64,000 bases of DNA from Rhodococcus oryzae (GTDB lineage Bacteria > Actinomycetota > Actinomycetes > Mycobacteriales > Mycobacteriaceae). The notes under the pieces are model-generated. The model saw only the letters and a program-made list of their open reading frames with translations, made no database searches and was not told where the DNA came from. The stretch covers positions 1-64,000 of the forward strand of contig NZ_SUMD01000010.1 in NCBI RefSeq assembly GCF_005049235.1, read 5' to 3'. Of the stretch, positions 42,529-52,254 are shown piece after piece; the stretch's first letter is position 1; each line of letters starts with the position of its first letter. A program made the translations under genes and the position numbers.

Positions 42529-43077
42529 TCACGCGACCTCCGGCACCACGCCGGCGCGCAGGGCGGGGATCACCTGCAGCAGTGCCTCCGCGATCTCCTC
42601 CCCCACCCGCTCGAACGCCTCCCGGCGCAAACCCACCGGATCGCTGATCGACTCGCCGCCGGGCCGGACATCGTCGCGGCCCGCGGCGATCTCGCGCACG
42701 GTCCGCGCCCCGGTCAGCCACACGATGCGGTGTGCCTCCGGCAGCGTGAAGGTCCGATCCGCGGCCTCCGGCAGCTGTCGCACCGCCTCGTCCCGCACGG
42801 ACTCCGACATGGCCAGCACGAGATCGGCCCGTTCGATCATCTCGGGCCGCAACCGACGAGCGACGAAGCCCGACGGATCGCCGCCGAGCCCGCGGAGCAC
42901 CTCGGCCGCGACCGGCTCCATCGGGAACCCGACCAACGCCCTGGTCCCCGCGCTCTCCGCGCTGAGCGTCGCCGCACCGGCAGAGACCGGTCCCAGATCC
43001 GCGGCAATGGCGATCGCGAGGCGCTCGGCGATGGCCGAGCGGCACACGTTGCCGTTGCAGACGAACAAGACGTGCAT
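42529..43077 (-). CDS. low-molecular-weight protein-tyrosine phosphatase family
   Basis: 182 residues. The N-terminal P-loop is VCNGNVCRS (Cys-x5-Arg), and the general-acid Asp-Pro is seen in SISDPVG. It is slightly longer than typical LMW-PTPs (about 150-160), with an inserted MIERADLVLAMSESVRDEA region conserved in the actinobacterial branch. It is monocistronic and convergent with the sulfotransferase gene; stops are 22 bases apart with no clear terminator. It could be a tyrosine phosphatase or, less likely, an arsenate-reductase-like member. Confidence 0.87.
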   Translation of the reverse strand: MHVLFVCNGNVCRSAIAERLAIAIAADLGPVSAGAATLSAESAGTRALVGFPMEPVAAEVLRGLGGDPSGFVARRLRPEMIERADLVLAMSESVRDEAVRQLPEAADRTFTLPEAHRIVWLTGARTVREIAAGRDDVRPGGESISDPVGLRREAFERVGEEIAEALLQVIPALRAGVVPEVA

Positions 43078-43174
43078 GGCCGGACTGTATCGACGCCGAA
43101 TGGCGTCCGCGAGCCGGGAAATCGCGTCAACGGGCGTATCGCTGGATGTTCATCGCAGGTACCCGAGGGGTTCA

Positions 43175-43197
43175 CCGCCCCGTTCATTCCGGGGCGG
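43175..43197 (-). terminator. terminator hairpin after the hydrolase gene
   Basis: CCGCCCCG and CGGGGCGG (8 bp, 7-base loop) lie 12 bases past the minus-strand stop at 43209. Confidence 0.6.
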
Positions 43198-43208
43198 GCC
43201 CCGCTGGG

Positions 43209-44054
43209 CTACCGCGAGTGCGCCGCCAGGTGTTCACCGAGCAGCGCATCCACCCGCTCCGGCACCTCGTCGGGGATCCAGTGGCTGACACCCTCGAGTA
43301 CCTCGAAGGCGTACGGGGCGTCGACGTACCGCGGCGTCAACGCGGCACCGACGGGCCCGATCGCGGTGTCGCGGTCGCCCAACACATGCAGGGTGGGTAC
43401 CCGCACCCTGGCCGATGTCCGGCCCAGCGTCGTGAAGACCATGCCGCGATACCAGTTCAGTCCGCCGCGGGCCCTGGCCCGCTCCCGCAGCGACCCGGCA
43501 TCACGGGCAGCATCGTCCGGCGACGCCCCGGTGGCGATCAGCTTCCGGCGGAACGTGTCACGGGACAGCACCAGCTCAGGGAGCACGGGGACCTGGAAGG
43601 CGAGCATGTACCAGGACTTGAGCACCTGACGGCTGGTGAGCACCGCCCGGACGAAGGCGGCCGGGTGCGGCACGGACAGCGTCGTCAGGGTGCGGACCAG
43701 GTCGGGGCGGTTCGCGGCGGCGGTCCATGCGACTGCGGCTCCCCAGTCGTGGCCGACCAGGTGCACGGGTCCCGCACCCGCCTGCTCGATCAGGGCAACC
43801 ACGTCCGCGGTCAGCTGCGAACTGCGATAGGCCCGGCGAGACCGCGGCCGGGCACCGGGCGAGGCCCCCCGCAGGTCGGGCGCCAGGGTCCGGAAGCCGC
43901 GCCGGTGCAGCAGCGGCGCCAGCCGATCCCAGGAACGCGAGTCCTGCGGGAAGCCGTGCAGCAGCACCACCGGGACACCGTCGAGTGGCCCGGTGTCGCG
44001 GACGTCGAAGACCAGCCCGTCCCGGCTGTACGAGGCGATCCGGTCGCCGCTCAT
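43209..44054 (-). CDS. alpha/beta hydrolase, epoxide-hydrolase-like
   Basis: 281 residues. The oxyanion motif is HGFPQDSRSW, the nucleophile elbow is GHDWGAAVAW (Asp nucleophile, typical of epoxide hydrolases and dehalogenases), the acid is in LGDRDTAIG, and the catalytic His is in GVSHWIPDE. The Asp nucleophile excludes an ordinary serine esterase. The start overlaps the stop of the upstream amidohydrolase (ATGA), so the two are co-translated. Substrate unknown. Confidence 0.88.
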   Translation of the reverse strand: MSGDRIASYSRDGLVFDVRDTGPLDGVPVVLLHGFPQDSRSWDRLAPLLHRRGFRTLAPDLRGASPGARPRSRRAYRSSQLTADVVALIEQAGAGPVHLVGHDWGAAVAWTAAANRPDLVRTLTTLSVPHPAAFVRAVLTSRQVLKSWYMLAFQVPVLPELVLSRDTFRRKLIATGASPDDAARDAGSLRERARARGGLNWYRGMVFTTLGRTSARVRVPTLHVLGDRDTAIGPVGAALTPRYVDAPYAFEVLEGVSHWIPDEVPERVDALLGEHLAAHSR

Positions 44055-45844
44055 ACAGTGGCCCCGGCGTGTACCCGCCCGCCAACCGAAGGCGCCTTGG
44101 CGCCCGCGGGCAGGAACTGTCCGGTCTTCTCGACGCCGAAGCCGGGGGTGAACTCGCCGTCCCGGTAGACGAGCCTGCCGTTGATGACAGTGGCCACCGC
44201 CGCGGCGTCATTCCGGTTCACCATCCGGCGCAGGCCGCCGTATTCGGGCACCGACTCCTCGAACAGTCCGTCGACCGAGGCGTCCAGACCCGCGGGATCG
44301 ATCACCACGAGATCGGCGCGGTCGCCCTCGCGCAGGTGGCCCGCGTCGATGCCGTACCAGTCGGCGAGCTCGCCGGTGAGCCGGTGGATCGCACGCTCGA
44401 TCGTGAGGAACGGCTTGCGCGAGGACCGGGCGTCGTTGACGCGCTTGAGGAGTCGGATCGGGTAGTTGTAGAACGCCATGTTGCGCAGGTGCGCGCCCGC
44501 GTCGCCGAACCCCATCTGCACGCCCGGGCTGGCGGCCAGCTTGTCGGCGAACTTCGGCCGGTGGTTCGCGACCGTGGTCCGCCACCGCAGCGCCTTGCCG
44601 TACTCCACCACCAGGTCCAGGTACGCATCGACCGGGTGGACCCCCCTCTCGTCGCCCACCCGGCCGAAGGTCTTGCCGATCAGGGTCTCGTCGGGGCAGC
44701 CGACGATGACCGCGTCGTAGAAATTGCGGTGCCAGATGCGCGGTGAGAACTTGTTGTCGTAGTCCTTGCGGAACCAGCGGCGGTAGTCCTCGTCCTGGAG
44801 CAGCGCGTTGCGTTCCACCTCGTTCTTGAGGTGCAGGGCGGCGGCACCCGCGCCGAACTCCTCGAACACCACCAGGTCGATGCCGTCCGCGTACACGGTG
44901 AACGGAACCGGCAGGTGCTGCCAGCGGAAGTTGGTCTTGGCGAAGCGGTTCAGCAGCGGCGCCGCCGTCAGCATGAAGTACACGATCGCCGGGTACGCCT
45001 TCGAGTCGGCGCCGGAGAGCAGCGAGGTCTTGAGCGCCTTCTTCCGCCCGATCGCCGAGCTCTCGACGAAGAACGCGGCCACGTTGGGGTGCAGGTTGAT
45101 CGTCGGCGCGCTCTGCAGGATCTTGCCGCGATCGCGCAGGATCCGGTTGAGGAAACGGAACTCGCGCCAGCGCGCGTACGTCGACGGCAGTGAGCGCGAA
45201 CGGTATTCGTCGCCGTCGATCTTGTCGAGGGCGTTGGTCATCGAGGACAGTCCGAGGAACCCGGCGTCGATGGCCTCGATGAGCATCGAGCCCATCCGGT
45301 CGAGCTCGGCGGCGGTGGGCTTGGTCTTTTTGTCCGTGCCGCGGCCGAGACCGAGGACATGGGTGCGGATGTCGGAGTGGCCGATGAAACCGGCGACGTT
45401 CGGCCCGAGCGGCAGCGCGTTCAGCGCGTCGACGTACTCCGCGGGCCCGCGCCAGGTCTTGTTCTCCTCCAGGATCCGCAGCACCGACTCGCGCGGCACG
45501 GCCTCGACCCGGCTGAACAGGTCCGCGCACTCGCGTGGGGTGGAGTAGACGGTCGAGAGCGAGCAGTTGCCCAGGACGACGGTGGTGACGCCGTGGCGGA
45601 CCGACTCGGGCAGCCCGGGGCTGACCAGCGCCTCCGCGTCGTAGTGGGTGTGCACGTCGACGAAGCCGGGGAGCACCCACTTGCCTGCCGCGTCGATGAC
45701 CTCGGTGTCCGGTCCGACGGGGAGCGCAGCGGTGGAGACCGTCACGACGACGCCGTCCCGGATCCCGAGATTGCGCAGCTGACCGTCGGTCCCGGTGCCG
45801 TCGAACCACAGGCCGCCGTTGACCACGATGTCGAACTCGGACAT
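44051..45844 (-). CDS. amidohydrolase, N-acyl-D-amino-acid deacylase-like
   Basis: 597-residue metal-dependent TIM-barrel hydrolase. The metal motif is GFVDVHTHYDAE, with VTTVVLGNCSLS, IGHSDIR and GFGDAGAHLRNM further on. The C-terminal composite beta domain re-forms with ADLVVIDPAGLD and the VINGRLVYRDGEF ending. It resembles M. tuberculosis Rv2913c. ATG 45844 is five codons inside a longer frame. It is divergent from a TetR-family gene with paired repeats between them. Confidence 0.86.
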   Translation of the reverse strand: MSEFDIVVNGGLWFDGTGTDGQLRNLGIRDGVVVTVSTAALPVGPDTEVIDAAGKWVLPGFVDVHTHYDAEALVSPGLPESVRHGVTTVVLGNCSLSTVYSTPRECADLFSRVEAVPRESVLRILEENKTWRGPAEYVDALNALPLGPNVAGFIGHSDIRTHVLGLGRGTDKKTKPTAAELDRMGSMLIEAIDAGFLGLSSMTNALDKIDGDEYRSRSLPSTYARWREFRFLNRILRDRGKILQSAPTINLHPNVAAFFVESSAIGRKKALKTSLLSGADSKAYPAIVYFMLTAAPLLNRFAKTNFRWQHLPVPFTVYADGIDLVVFEEFGAGAAALHLKNEVERNALLQDEDYRRWFRKDYDNKFSPRIWHRNFYDAVIVGCPDETLIGKTFGRVGDERGVHPVDAYLDLVVEYGKALRWRTTVANHRPKFADKLAASPGVQMGFGDAGAHLRNMAFYNYPIRLLKRVNDARSSRKPFLTIERAIHRLTGELADWYGIDAGHLREGDRADLVVIDPAGLDASVDGLFEESVPEYGGLRRMVNRNDAAAVATVINGRLVYRDGEFTPGFGVEKTGQFLPAGAKAPSVGGRVHAGATV

Positions 45845-45893
45845 TGTCGCGCTCCTCACATCGAGTAAGTGTTACCCGAGGTTACATATCCCG

Positions 45894-45931
45894 TTGAGTA
45901 GAAGTCAATGGACCGGTTGAGCATTACTCAA
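45894..45931. promoter_or_regulatory. paired TTGAG-N5-CTCAA-like repeats, candidate TetR operators
   Basis: TTGAG-CATTA-CTCAA (45917-45931) is a perfect inverted repeat. A second, imperfect copy TTGAG-TAGAA-GTCAA starts 23 bases earlier at 45894. Both are in the amidohydrolase/TetR divergent promoter. Confidence 0.5.
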
Positions 45932-45944
45932 TAGAGTGCTCGGC

Positions 45945-46583
45945 ATGGCCGCTGCCCCTCGCTCCCCCGCCGATCGGCGCGCCCAGATCCTCGAGGTCGC
46001 GGTGCGGATGCTCGAGACGGAGCCCTTCGACGACCTGTCCATGGACCGGGTGGCCGCGGAGGCCGGGGTGTCGCCGCCGCTGCTGTTCCACTACTTCAAG
46101 AACAAGCAGGGCTTCCGGAACGCGGTGCTCGAGGCCAGCGCGAAGGCCCTGCAGCAGCGGATGACGCCCGACCAGGCGCTGCCGACGTCCGCCCAGCTCC
46201 GCGCCGGCGTGGAGACCTTCGTCGACGCGGTGGTCGCGCACCCGACGAGCTACCTGGCCGTGATGCGGTTGGCGGGCAGCGGCGAGGAGGGCATGCGCCG
46301 GATCTATCGCGGGATGCGGCGCACCTTCACCGACTGGATCGTGCGGGCGCTGGCCGAACTCGGGCTGCCCACCACCCCCGCCGTCGACGCGGCCGTGCAG
46401 GGCTGGCAGGCCTTCATGGAGGAGGTGGTCCTGTCCTGGCTGGACGAGCCCACCATGACCCGAGTCGAGGTGATCGAGCTGTGCGAGCGCGCCTTCTACC
46501 ACCTGCTGCCCGCCGCCGGCCTCGACGTCGAGCAGATCGCCCTTGCGCTGGCCGCGGCGCGGCCGGATACCGCCTCGCCCTAA
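45945..46583 (+). CDS. TetR-family transcriptional regulator
   Basis: 212 residues from ATG 45945 (GTG 45936 would add three). N-terminal helix-turn-helix: RRAQILEVAVRML, then LSMDRVAAEAGVSPPLLFHYFKNKQGF, the latter best seen in VAAEAGVSPPLLFHYF. The C-terminal ligand domain is unassigned. It likely represses itself and the divergent amidohydrolase-hydrolase operon. The stop shares bases with the convergent ABC ATPase stop (CTAA). Confidence 0.9.
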   Translation: MAAAPRSPADRRAQILEVAVRMLETEPFDDLSMDRVAAEAGVSPPLLFHYFKNKQGFRNAVLEASAKALQQRMTPDQALPTSAQLRAGVETFVDAVVAHPTSYLAVMRLAGSGEEGMRRIYRGMRRTFTDWIVRALAELGLPTTPAVDAAVQGWQAFMEEVVLSWLDEPTMTRVEVIELCERAFYHLLPAAGLDVEQIALALAAARPDTASP

Positions 46584-47650
46584 CCGTTTCGGTCCGCGAC
46601 CGGGAACACCTCGGCCTCGCCCAGCACCTCGATGGCCACCAGCGAGCCGACCGCGGGCGTGCGGGTGCCGGCCTGACGGACCCTGATGTGCGTCGGCGAG
46701 GAATTGAGGGTGATGTCGAGCAGCGCCTGCGAGCCGAGGAACTCGGTCGCCGTCACCGTGCCGACCTTGCGTCCGTCGGGCGCCGCACCCAGGTCCGAGG
46801 CCACGATCTGTTCCGGGCGTAAGAGCATCCGGCCCGGACCCTCGAACGCGCTCGCCCGCACCGGGATACGGCCGAGGACGCACTCCGCGACGCCGCCCGC
46901 CACGACCGCGGGGAGCAGGACGCACTCGCCGAGGAACTCGGCGGTGAAAATGTCCACCGGACGGTGGTACACCTGCTCCGGCGCGCCGACCTGGGTGAAC
47001 CGGCCCGCCCGCATCACCGCGACCTGCCCGGCGAAGGAGAGGGCCTCCTCCTGGTCGTGGGTCACCAGGATCGTCGTCACCCCCGCCGCGTCGAGCGTCT
47101 GCGCCACCGACTTCCTGGTCGAGGCCCGCAGGCCGGCGTCCAGGGCGCTGAACGGCTCGTCGAGCAGCATCACCTCGGGCTCGCGGGCGAGCGCGCGGGC
47201 CAGCGCGACCCGCTGCTGCTGCCCGCCGGACAGCTCGTGCGGCCGCCGCCGCGCATAGGACTCGTCGAGCGAGACCATCTCCAGCAGCTGCGCGACCCGC
47301 CTGCCGGATCTCGCCCGGTCCCGCACTCGCGCGCCCCGCAGGCCGAAGCCGATGTTGCCCGCGACGCTGAGATGCGGGAACAGCGCGCCGTCCTGGGCCA
47401 CGTAGCCGACCCGCCGTCGGTGCGGGGGCACCACCCGGCCGGGCCGCGCGACCAGGGCCCCGGCGATCGACACCGTCCCGGCGTCGGGGCTGTCGAAACC
47501 CGCGACGACCCGCAACAGGGTGGTCTTCCCGCAGCCCGACGAGCCGACCACCGCGGTGGTGGTGCCGCGCTCGACCCGCAGGCTCACCGCGTCCAGGACT
47601 GCGGTCGGGCCGTAGGACTTCGACAGGGATTCGATCTCCACCTCGCTCAC
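46580..47650 (-). CDS. fbpC: ferric iron ABC transporter, ATP-binding protein (FbpC type)
   Basis: 356 residues. Walker A is GSSGCGKTT, signature LSGGQQQR, Walker B VMLLDEP and H-loop VTHDQEEA. The C-terminal TOBE-like regulatory region includes [12 protein letters not shown] 47650 overlaps the permease stop as GTGA. It energises import by the FbpB-type permease. Confidence 0.92.
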   Translation of the reverse strand: MSEVEIESLSKSYGPTAVLDAVSLRVERGTTTAVVGSSGCGKTTLLRVVAGFDSPDAGTVSIAGALVARPGRVVPPHRRRVGYVAQDGALFPHLSVAGNIGFGLRGARVRDRARSGRRVAQLLEMVSLDESYARRRPHELSGGQQQRVALARALAREPEVMLLDEPFSALDAGLRASTRKSVAQTLDAAGVTTILVTHDQEEALSFAGQVAVMRAGRFTQVGAPEQVYHRPVDIFTAEFLGECVLLPAVVAGGVAECVLGRIPVRASAFEGPGRMLLRPEQIVASDLGAAPDGRKVGTVTATEFLGSQALLDITLNSSPTHIRVRQAGTRTPAVGSLVAIEVLGEAEVFPVADRNG

Positions 47651-49212
47651 AGGCCGGCCGCCTTCTGGGACTGGCGGAGCAGCAGGTAGGTCATGGGCAA
47701 CGCCAGCAGGATCATCGCCAGCGCGAAGGGCGCGGCGGCGGCGTAGTCGAGCTCGCTGGTCAGCGACCAGAATCGGGTGGAGAGCGTCCGGGTGCCGTTC
47801 GGCGCGAGCAGCAGCGTCGCGGTCAGTTCCGTCACGATCGCCATGAACACCAGCGCGGCGCCCGCCGCGGCCGCGGGCGCGGTCAGGCGCAGCGTCACCC
47901 GCACGAAGGTGCTCGCCTGCGAGCGGCCGAGCGCGGCCGAGGCCTCCTCGAGCCCGACCGGGACCTGTGCCAGGCCCGAGCGCAGCGACACCAGGGCCCG
48001 CGGCAGGAACATCAGCACGTAGGCGGTGATCAGCACGATGACGGTCTGGTAGAGCGGGTTCGCGTAGCGGATGGTGACGGTGATCAGCGCCAGCGCGGTG
48101 ACGATCCCGGGCAGCGAGCTCGTCACGTAGTTGCAGCCCTCCACGATCCTGCTGAACACCCCCGGGCGCCGCACCGCGATCCAGGCAACGGGGAACGCCA
48201 GCGCGGTTGTCACCGCGGCGCCGAGCAGCCCGAGGGCGAGGGTCTGCGCGAACGCTGGCCACAGCGTGCTCGTCCGCCAGACCTCCGTGCCGCCGATCCG
48301 CAGCCAGCGCGCGATGGTCCACAGCGGGACGCCGAGGGCCGCGACGGTCAGTGCCACCAGCCCGAGCGCGGCGGGAATCGCGCTCCACCGCAACCGGATC
48401 CGGTCCGGTCGGCGGGGCGCGCCCGAGCCCACCCGCGCGTATCGAGCCGAGCCCCTTGCCGCGGCCTCGGCGACGAGCAGGACGAGGCAGCACAGCACCA
48501 GCACGCTCGCGAGCATGCTGCCTGCGGCGCCGTTGAAGGTGGACTGGAACTGCTCGAAGATCGCGGTGGTGAAGGTGTCGAAGCGGAGCAGCGCGAACGC
48601 CCCGTACTCGGCGAGCAGGTGCAGCCCGATCAGCAGTCCCCCGCCGAGGATCGGCAGCCGCAGCTGCGGCACGACGATCCGGAAGAAGACCCGGTACGGA
48701 CCGGCCCCGAGCGCGCCCGCCGACTCCTCGATGGCAGGGTCGAGCCGGCGCAGCGTCGCGGCGACGGGCAGCGCGACCAGCGGGAAGTAGGACAGCGTGG
48801 CGACCAGCACCCCGGACCACAGCCCGTGCAGGGACGGGATCACGCTCACCCACGCGTAGCTGTTGACGAACGCGGGCACCGCGAGCGGCGCGGCCAGGAC
48901 CGGGGCCCAGTACCGGTGCCCGACCACGGTGGTGCGCTCGACGATCCACGCGGCGCCGACCCCGAGGACCATGCAGACGGGCACGGTGATGACCACGAGC
49001 GCGACGGTGTTGCGCAGCAGCTCCCCGACCCGGGGCCGGAAGATCAACGCCGATGCCGTTTCCCAGCCGGTGGCGATCGTGGTGGCGATGACGTACCCGA
49101 GCGGAATGAGGGTGACCGCCACCAGCACCGCGACCACCGCAGCGACGACCGGCGGCACCCGCCGTCGCTCCGACCGCCCGGATCGGGGGCGCGCGAGCGT
49201 GGGCGCGATCAT
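47647..49212 (-). CDS. fbpB: ferric iron ABC transporter, double permease (FbpB type)
   Basis: 521 residues with about twelve membrane helices. Two EAA loops, [17 protein letters not shown] and [17 protein letters not shown], show that two permease halves are fused, as in FbpB/AfuB iron transporters. It starts four bases after the binding-protein stop. Confidence 0.92.
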   Translation of the reverse strand: MIAPTLARPRSGRSERRRVPPVVAAVVAVLVAVTLIPLGYVIATTIATGWETASALIFRPRVGELLRNTVALVVITVPVCMVLGVGAAWIVERTTVVGHRYWAPVLAAPLAVPAFVNSYAWVSVIPSLHGLWSGVLVATLSYFPLVALPVAATLRRLDPAIEESAGALGAGPYRVFFRIVVPQLRLPILGGGLLIGLHLLAEYGAFALLRFDTFTTAIFEQFQSTFNGAAGSMLASVLVLCCLVLLVAEAAARGSARYARVGSGAPRRPDRIRLRWSAIPAALGLVALTVAALGVPLWTIARWLRIGGTEVWRTSTLWPAFAQTLALGLLGAAVTTALAFPVAWIAVRRPGVFSRIVEGCNYVTSSLPGIVTALALITVTIRYANPLYQTVIVLITAYVLMFLPRALVSLRSGLAQVPVGLEEASAALGRSQASTFVRVTLRLTAPAAAAGAALVFMAIVTELTATLLLAPNGTRTLSTRFWSLTSELDYAAAAPFALAMILLALPMTYLLLRQSQKAAGL

Positions 49213-49216
49213 CGCA

Positions 49217-50248
49217 CTAGAGGAGGCCGGCCTCGGTCATCAGCTGGGTGACCTTCTGGCTGTTGAGTTTCGACGGATCGACGGTCGGCGCCTGCAGGTC
49301 AGCGAGCGGCACCAACGCCGGATTCGACGGGACGTCGCTGCCGATCGCATACTCGAACGAGTCGCCCTTCTGCAAGATCTCCTGGCCGGCCTTTCCGGTC
49401 ACGAACCTCAGGAACTGCTGTGCGGCAACGGCTTTGTTGCTCGACTCGAGCACGCCGCCGCCGGACACGCTGACGAACGCACCCGGGTCCTCGTTCTTGA
49501 AGTAGTGCAGCGCGGTGTTGGCGCTGTTCTCGCCCGTCTTGGCCTGGTCTCCGAACCAGTAGTACTGGTAGATGATCCCGCCGGGCACCTCCCCCGCGTT
49601 GACGGCCTTCATCACGGCGCTGTTGCCCTTGTAGGCGACGGCATTCTCCTTCATGCCCGCCAGCCACGCCCGCGTCACGTCCTCCCCCTTGAGCTCGAGC
49701 AGTGCGCTGACGATGGCCTGGAAGTCGGCGCCCGACGGCGAGGCTGCCCATCGCCCCTTCCAGCTCGGGTCCTGCAGGTCGAGCAGCGACTTCGGCAGCT
49801 GGTCTTGCGGCAGCTTGTCCTTGTTGTAGACGAAGACCGTCGAGCGCGCCGCGATCCCCGTCCACTTCCCGGTGGACGGCCGATACTGCTGGGGCACCTG
49901 CGCGAGGGTGTCGGGATCGAGGTCGGTGAACAACCCCGCGTTCTCGACGAGCGCCATCGCGGGCGAGTTCTCGGTGAGGAACACATCGGCCGGGGACGCG
50001 CCACCCTCGGCGACGATCTGATTGCCGAGTTCGGTGTCGCCGCCGTTGCGCAGGTTCACCGTGATCCCGGATTCGGCGGTGAATGCGTCGACCCATTCCT
50101 GGGTGAGCGATTCGTGCTGGGCGTTGTAGACGGTGATCTGCTCGGGTTCGTTCGCCGGGGTGTCCGAGTCGTTCGCGCAGGCGGTCAGGCCCACCAGCGT
50201 CGATGCCAGAAACGTCGCGCCCGCGATCGTCTTCCATCCTGCTGTCAT
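49217..50248 (-). CDS. fbpA: ferric iron-binding lipoprotein (FbpA type)
   Basis: 343 residues. A lipoprotein signal with lipobox LTAC puts the lipidated Cys at residue 24. [12 protein letters not shown] begins the periplasmic-binding fold. The YQYYWFGDQ segment supplies the tyrosine pair that ligates Fe3+ in class 1 ferric-binding proteins. ATG 50248 has GAAGGGC upstream. IdeR-like boxes lie in the divergent promoter at 50366-50417, so iron-replete repression is expected. Confidence 0.92.
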   Translation of the reverse strand: MTAGWKTIAGATFLASTLVGLTACANDSDTPANEPEQITVYNAQHESLTQEWVDAFTAESGITVNLRNGGDTELGNQIVAEGGASPADVFLTENSPAMALVENAGLFTDLDPDTLAQVPQQYRPSTGKWTGIAARSTVFVYNKDKLPQDQLPKSLLDLQDPSWKGRWAASPSGADFQAIVSALLELKGEDVTRAWLAGMKENAVAYKGNSAVMKAVNAGEVPGGIIYQYYWFGDQAKTGENSANTALHYFKNEDPGAFVSVSGGGVLESSNKAVAAQQFLRFVTGKAGQEILQKGDSFEYAIGSDVPSNPALVPLADLQAPTVDPSKLNSQKVTQLMTEAGLL

Positions 50249-50365
50249 GACGGTGCCCTTCGGCCGCTGCGACCATCGGGGAATCCCCGATGAGGATTGC
50301 CTCAGCAACGTACACCCGTGGGTGCGCTCGCGGACCGTGATCGGCCCACGATCAAGATCAAAAAG

Positions 50366-50383
50366 TTGGGGTAGCCTACCCTT
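50366..50383. promoter_or_regulatory. IdeR/DtxR iron box
   Basis: TTGGGGTAGCCTACCCTT is nearly palindromic and matches the IdeR consensus core (AGGnTAGnCTAnCCT), in the fbpA/bfd divergent promoter. Confidence 0.75.
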
Positions 50384-50398
50384 TTCACGAGCCGATCC

Positions 50399-50417
50399 TT
50401 AGTGTAGCCTTCCCTAG
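50399..50417. promoter_or_regulatory. second IdeR-like iron box
   Basis: TTAGTGTAGCCTTCCCTAG is a weaker match to the IdeR consensus, 33 bases from the first box and 27 before bfd. Confidence 0.6.
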
Positions 50418-50443
50418 GGAAAGCCGGGCTGGAGGATCTCGAC

Positions 50444-50650
50444 ATGTACGTCTGCGTTTGCGAAGCAGCCACCGAAGAACACGTGCAGCAATGCATCTCT
50501 GCGGGGGCTCGCACCGCCAAGCACGTCGCGCTGGGCTGCGGTGCGGGGCGCGGGCGCGGCTGCGGCATGTGCCGCGACCGGATCAAGTCGATGATCGAAC
50601 AGCACTACGCCACCGTCGTCGAATGCGAGGCAGAAGCGATCAGCGCCTAG
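50444..50650 (+). CDS. bfd: bacterioferritin-associated ferredoxin-like [2Fe-2S] protein
   Basis: 68 residues. Cys4 and Cys6 (YVCVCEA) plus Cys40 and Cys43 (GCGMC) match the Bfd-type [2Fe-2S] cluster pattern. In other bacteria Bfd reduces the bacterioferritin core to release iron. ATG 50444 has GGAGG nine bases upstream. The gene is preceded by two IdeR boxes and followed by bfr. Confidence 0.9.
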   Translation: MYVCVCEAATEEHVQQCISAGARTAKHVALGCGAGRGRGCGMCRDRIKSMIEQHYATVVECEAEAISA

Positions 50651-50691
50651 TTGCGATTCGTGCACAAATACACCGAGTGAATTCACCCGGT

Positions 50692-50711
50692 GAGGGTTAG
50701 GCTGACTCTAG
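50692..50711. promoter_or_regulatory. IdeR-like box before bfr
   Basis: GAGGGTTAGGCTGACTCTAG fits the IdeR consensus, 28 bases before the bfr ATG. In mycobacteria IdeR activates bfrA from upstream boxes, so the sign of control may be opposite to that at fbpA. Confidence 0.65.
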
Positions 50712-50739
50712 TGTCCAGCCCACCCCCACCGGAGGTGTC

Positions 50740-51225
50740 ATGCGCGGCGACGATGAGGTCATTGCTCTTCTCAACGAGCAGTTGACCAGTGAACTCACAG
50801 CGATCAATCAGTACTTCCTGCACTCGAAGATGCAGGCCAACTGGGGCCTGACCAAGCTCGCGGAGAAGACGCGAGAGGAATCCTTCGAGGAGATGCAGCA
50901 CGCGGAGCTGCTCACCGACCGGATCCTCATGCTCGAGGCCCTGCCGAACTACCAGCGGCTGCTGCCGCTGCGCATCGGACAGACCATCCGGGAGCAGTTC
51001 GAATCCGACCTGGCGATCGAGGTCGAGGTGGTTCAGCGCCTCCGCCCCGGCATCACGATGTGCCGCGAGAAGGGCGACCACACCAGCGCCGGCATCTTCG
51101 AGAAGATCCTCGCCGAGGAGGAGGACCACGTCGACTACCTCGAGACCCAGCTCGAGCTGATCGACAAGCTCGGCGAGCAGCTCTACCTCGCGCAGACCGT
51201 GGATCAGCCGCCGACCGCCGGCTGA
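50740..51225 (+). CDS. bfr: bacterioferritin
   Basis: 161 residues, a 24-mer iron store. Ferroxidase ligands Glu18, Glu51 and His54, then Glu and His in AEEEDHVDYL, are all present. Met52, the axial haem ligand, is conserved. Strong GGAGG precedes ATG 50740. It ends at a bidirectional terminator. Together with bfd it forms the iron storage and release unit opposite the FbpABC uptake operon. Confidence 0.96.
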   Translation: MRGDDEVIALLNEQLTSELTAINQYFLHSKMQANWGLTKLAEKTREESFEEMQHAELLTDRILMLEALPNYQRLLPLRIGQTIREQFESDLAIEVEVVQRLRPGITMCREKGDHTSAGIFEKILAEEEDHVDYLETQLELIDKLGEQLYLAQTVDQPPTAG

Positions 51226-51238
51226 CCCCGCAGACACC

Positions 51239-51270
51239 CGAGCCCGGCAGGTGACCACCTGCCGGGCTCG
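51239..51270. terminator. bidirectional terminator between bfr and the SRPBCC gene
   Basis: Perfect 14-bp stem CGAGCCCGGCAGGT/ACCTGCCGGGCTCG with a 4-base loop, between convergent stops at 51225 and 51277. Confidence 0.85.
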
Positions 51271-51276
51271 TCGCTC

Positions 51277-52254
51277 TCACGCGACGATCGGTGTACGCCC
51301 GGAGAACGCCGCGAGCCGATCGATCGGGGTGGCGTCCCCCGCCGGGGTGACCTCGTCGGCGAATGCCGTTCCCCGGACTGCGGGGACGATCGTCTCGGCG
51401 AGACCGCGGACATAGTCGACGAGTTCGTCGGAGATGTGCAGGGACTGGCCGCTCGCCTGAGCAAAGTCCCAGGCGTGGAGGGTGAGTTCGAGCGGAAGGA
51501 TGCCGGCGGCGAACGATGCCGGCATCTGCGAGCCGCCGGGGCCGGGCACGGTGCCGTCGAGGTCGACCGTGTGCCAGGCGTCGATGGCCCGGCCTGCGAG
51601 GGTCGAGACGCGGTTCTCCAGCGATCCCGATGCGGGGTCGGACTCGGGGGCGCCTTCCGTGGCGCCCAACTGGACCAGCGACGTGAAAAGGTGCTCGGCG
51701 AGCTCGTGACAGGTGAAGTCCGCACACGGCGTCGGCTTGGAGCGATCCTCGGCAGTCAGATTGCGCAGGATCGGCTGCAGCACCGCCAAGGCCGCCTCCG
51801 CCGCCACCACGGGGGTGAGGTTCTCCGGCGCGTAGGCCCATTCGTCGGGGCCCGCATCGCCGGTGGTTGCCAGGCGCTCGAGACGCTCGAAGTGGTGATC
51901 CCAGCCCTCGGCATGAGACTTCGCCTGCTCCTCGGTGAGCCCCTCATGTACCAGCGTCACCAGCGAACCGGCGTCCGCGGGCTCCACCGTCACGGTCACC
52001 GTGGACGCGTCGTATGGCAGGTCGGCATTGCCGTCCCAGCCCCACCCGAACACGATCCGGCGGCCGGGATCGACCTCACGGAAGGTGCCCGCCGCGATGT
52101 GACCCGGGGTGACCGTCCACCGGTAGGAGCCGCCCGCGCGCAGATCGACCACCGCCGAGACGGTCAGCCAGCGGCGCAACCGCTCCGGCTCGGTGATCAG
52201 TGCGAACGCCTCGTCAGGGCTGACCGGCAGGACCGCTATCTTCGTGTAGCTCAT
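51277..52254 (-). CDS. SRPBCC (AHSA1-like) domain fused to TIGR03086 DinB-like domain
   Basis: 325 residues. The N-terminal AHSA1/START-type domain (about 1-140) has FALITEPERLRRWL and REVDPGRRIVFGWGW. The C-terminal TIGR03086/mycothiol-dependent-isomerase-like helical domain (about 145-320) has SKPTPCADFTCHELAEHL and LELTLHAWDFA; the His residues are possible metal ligands. Both parts usually occur as separate proteins. It is coupled to the upstream ArsR gene (ATGA), so expression is probably controlled by that repressor. Substrate or ligand unknown. Confidence 0.85.
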   Translation of the reverse strand: MSYTKIAVLPVSPDEAFALITEPERLRRWLTVSAVVDLRAGGSYRWTVTPGHIAAGTFREVDPGRRIVFGWGWDGNADLPYDASTVTVTVEPADAGSLVTLVHEGLTEEQAKSHAEGWDHHFERLERLATTGDAGPDEWAYAPENLTPVVAAEAALAVLQPILRNLTAEDRSKPTPCADFTCHELAEHLFTSLVQLGATEGAPESDPASGSLENRVSTLAGRAIDAWHTVDLDGTVPGPGGSQMPASFAAGILPLELTLHAWDFAQASGQSLHISDELVDYVRGLAETIVPAVRGTAFADEVTPAGDATPIDRLAAFSGRTPIVA

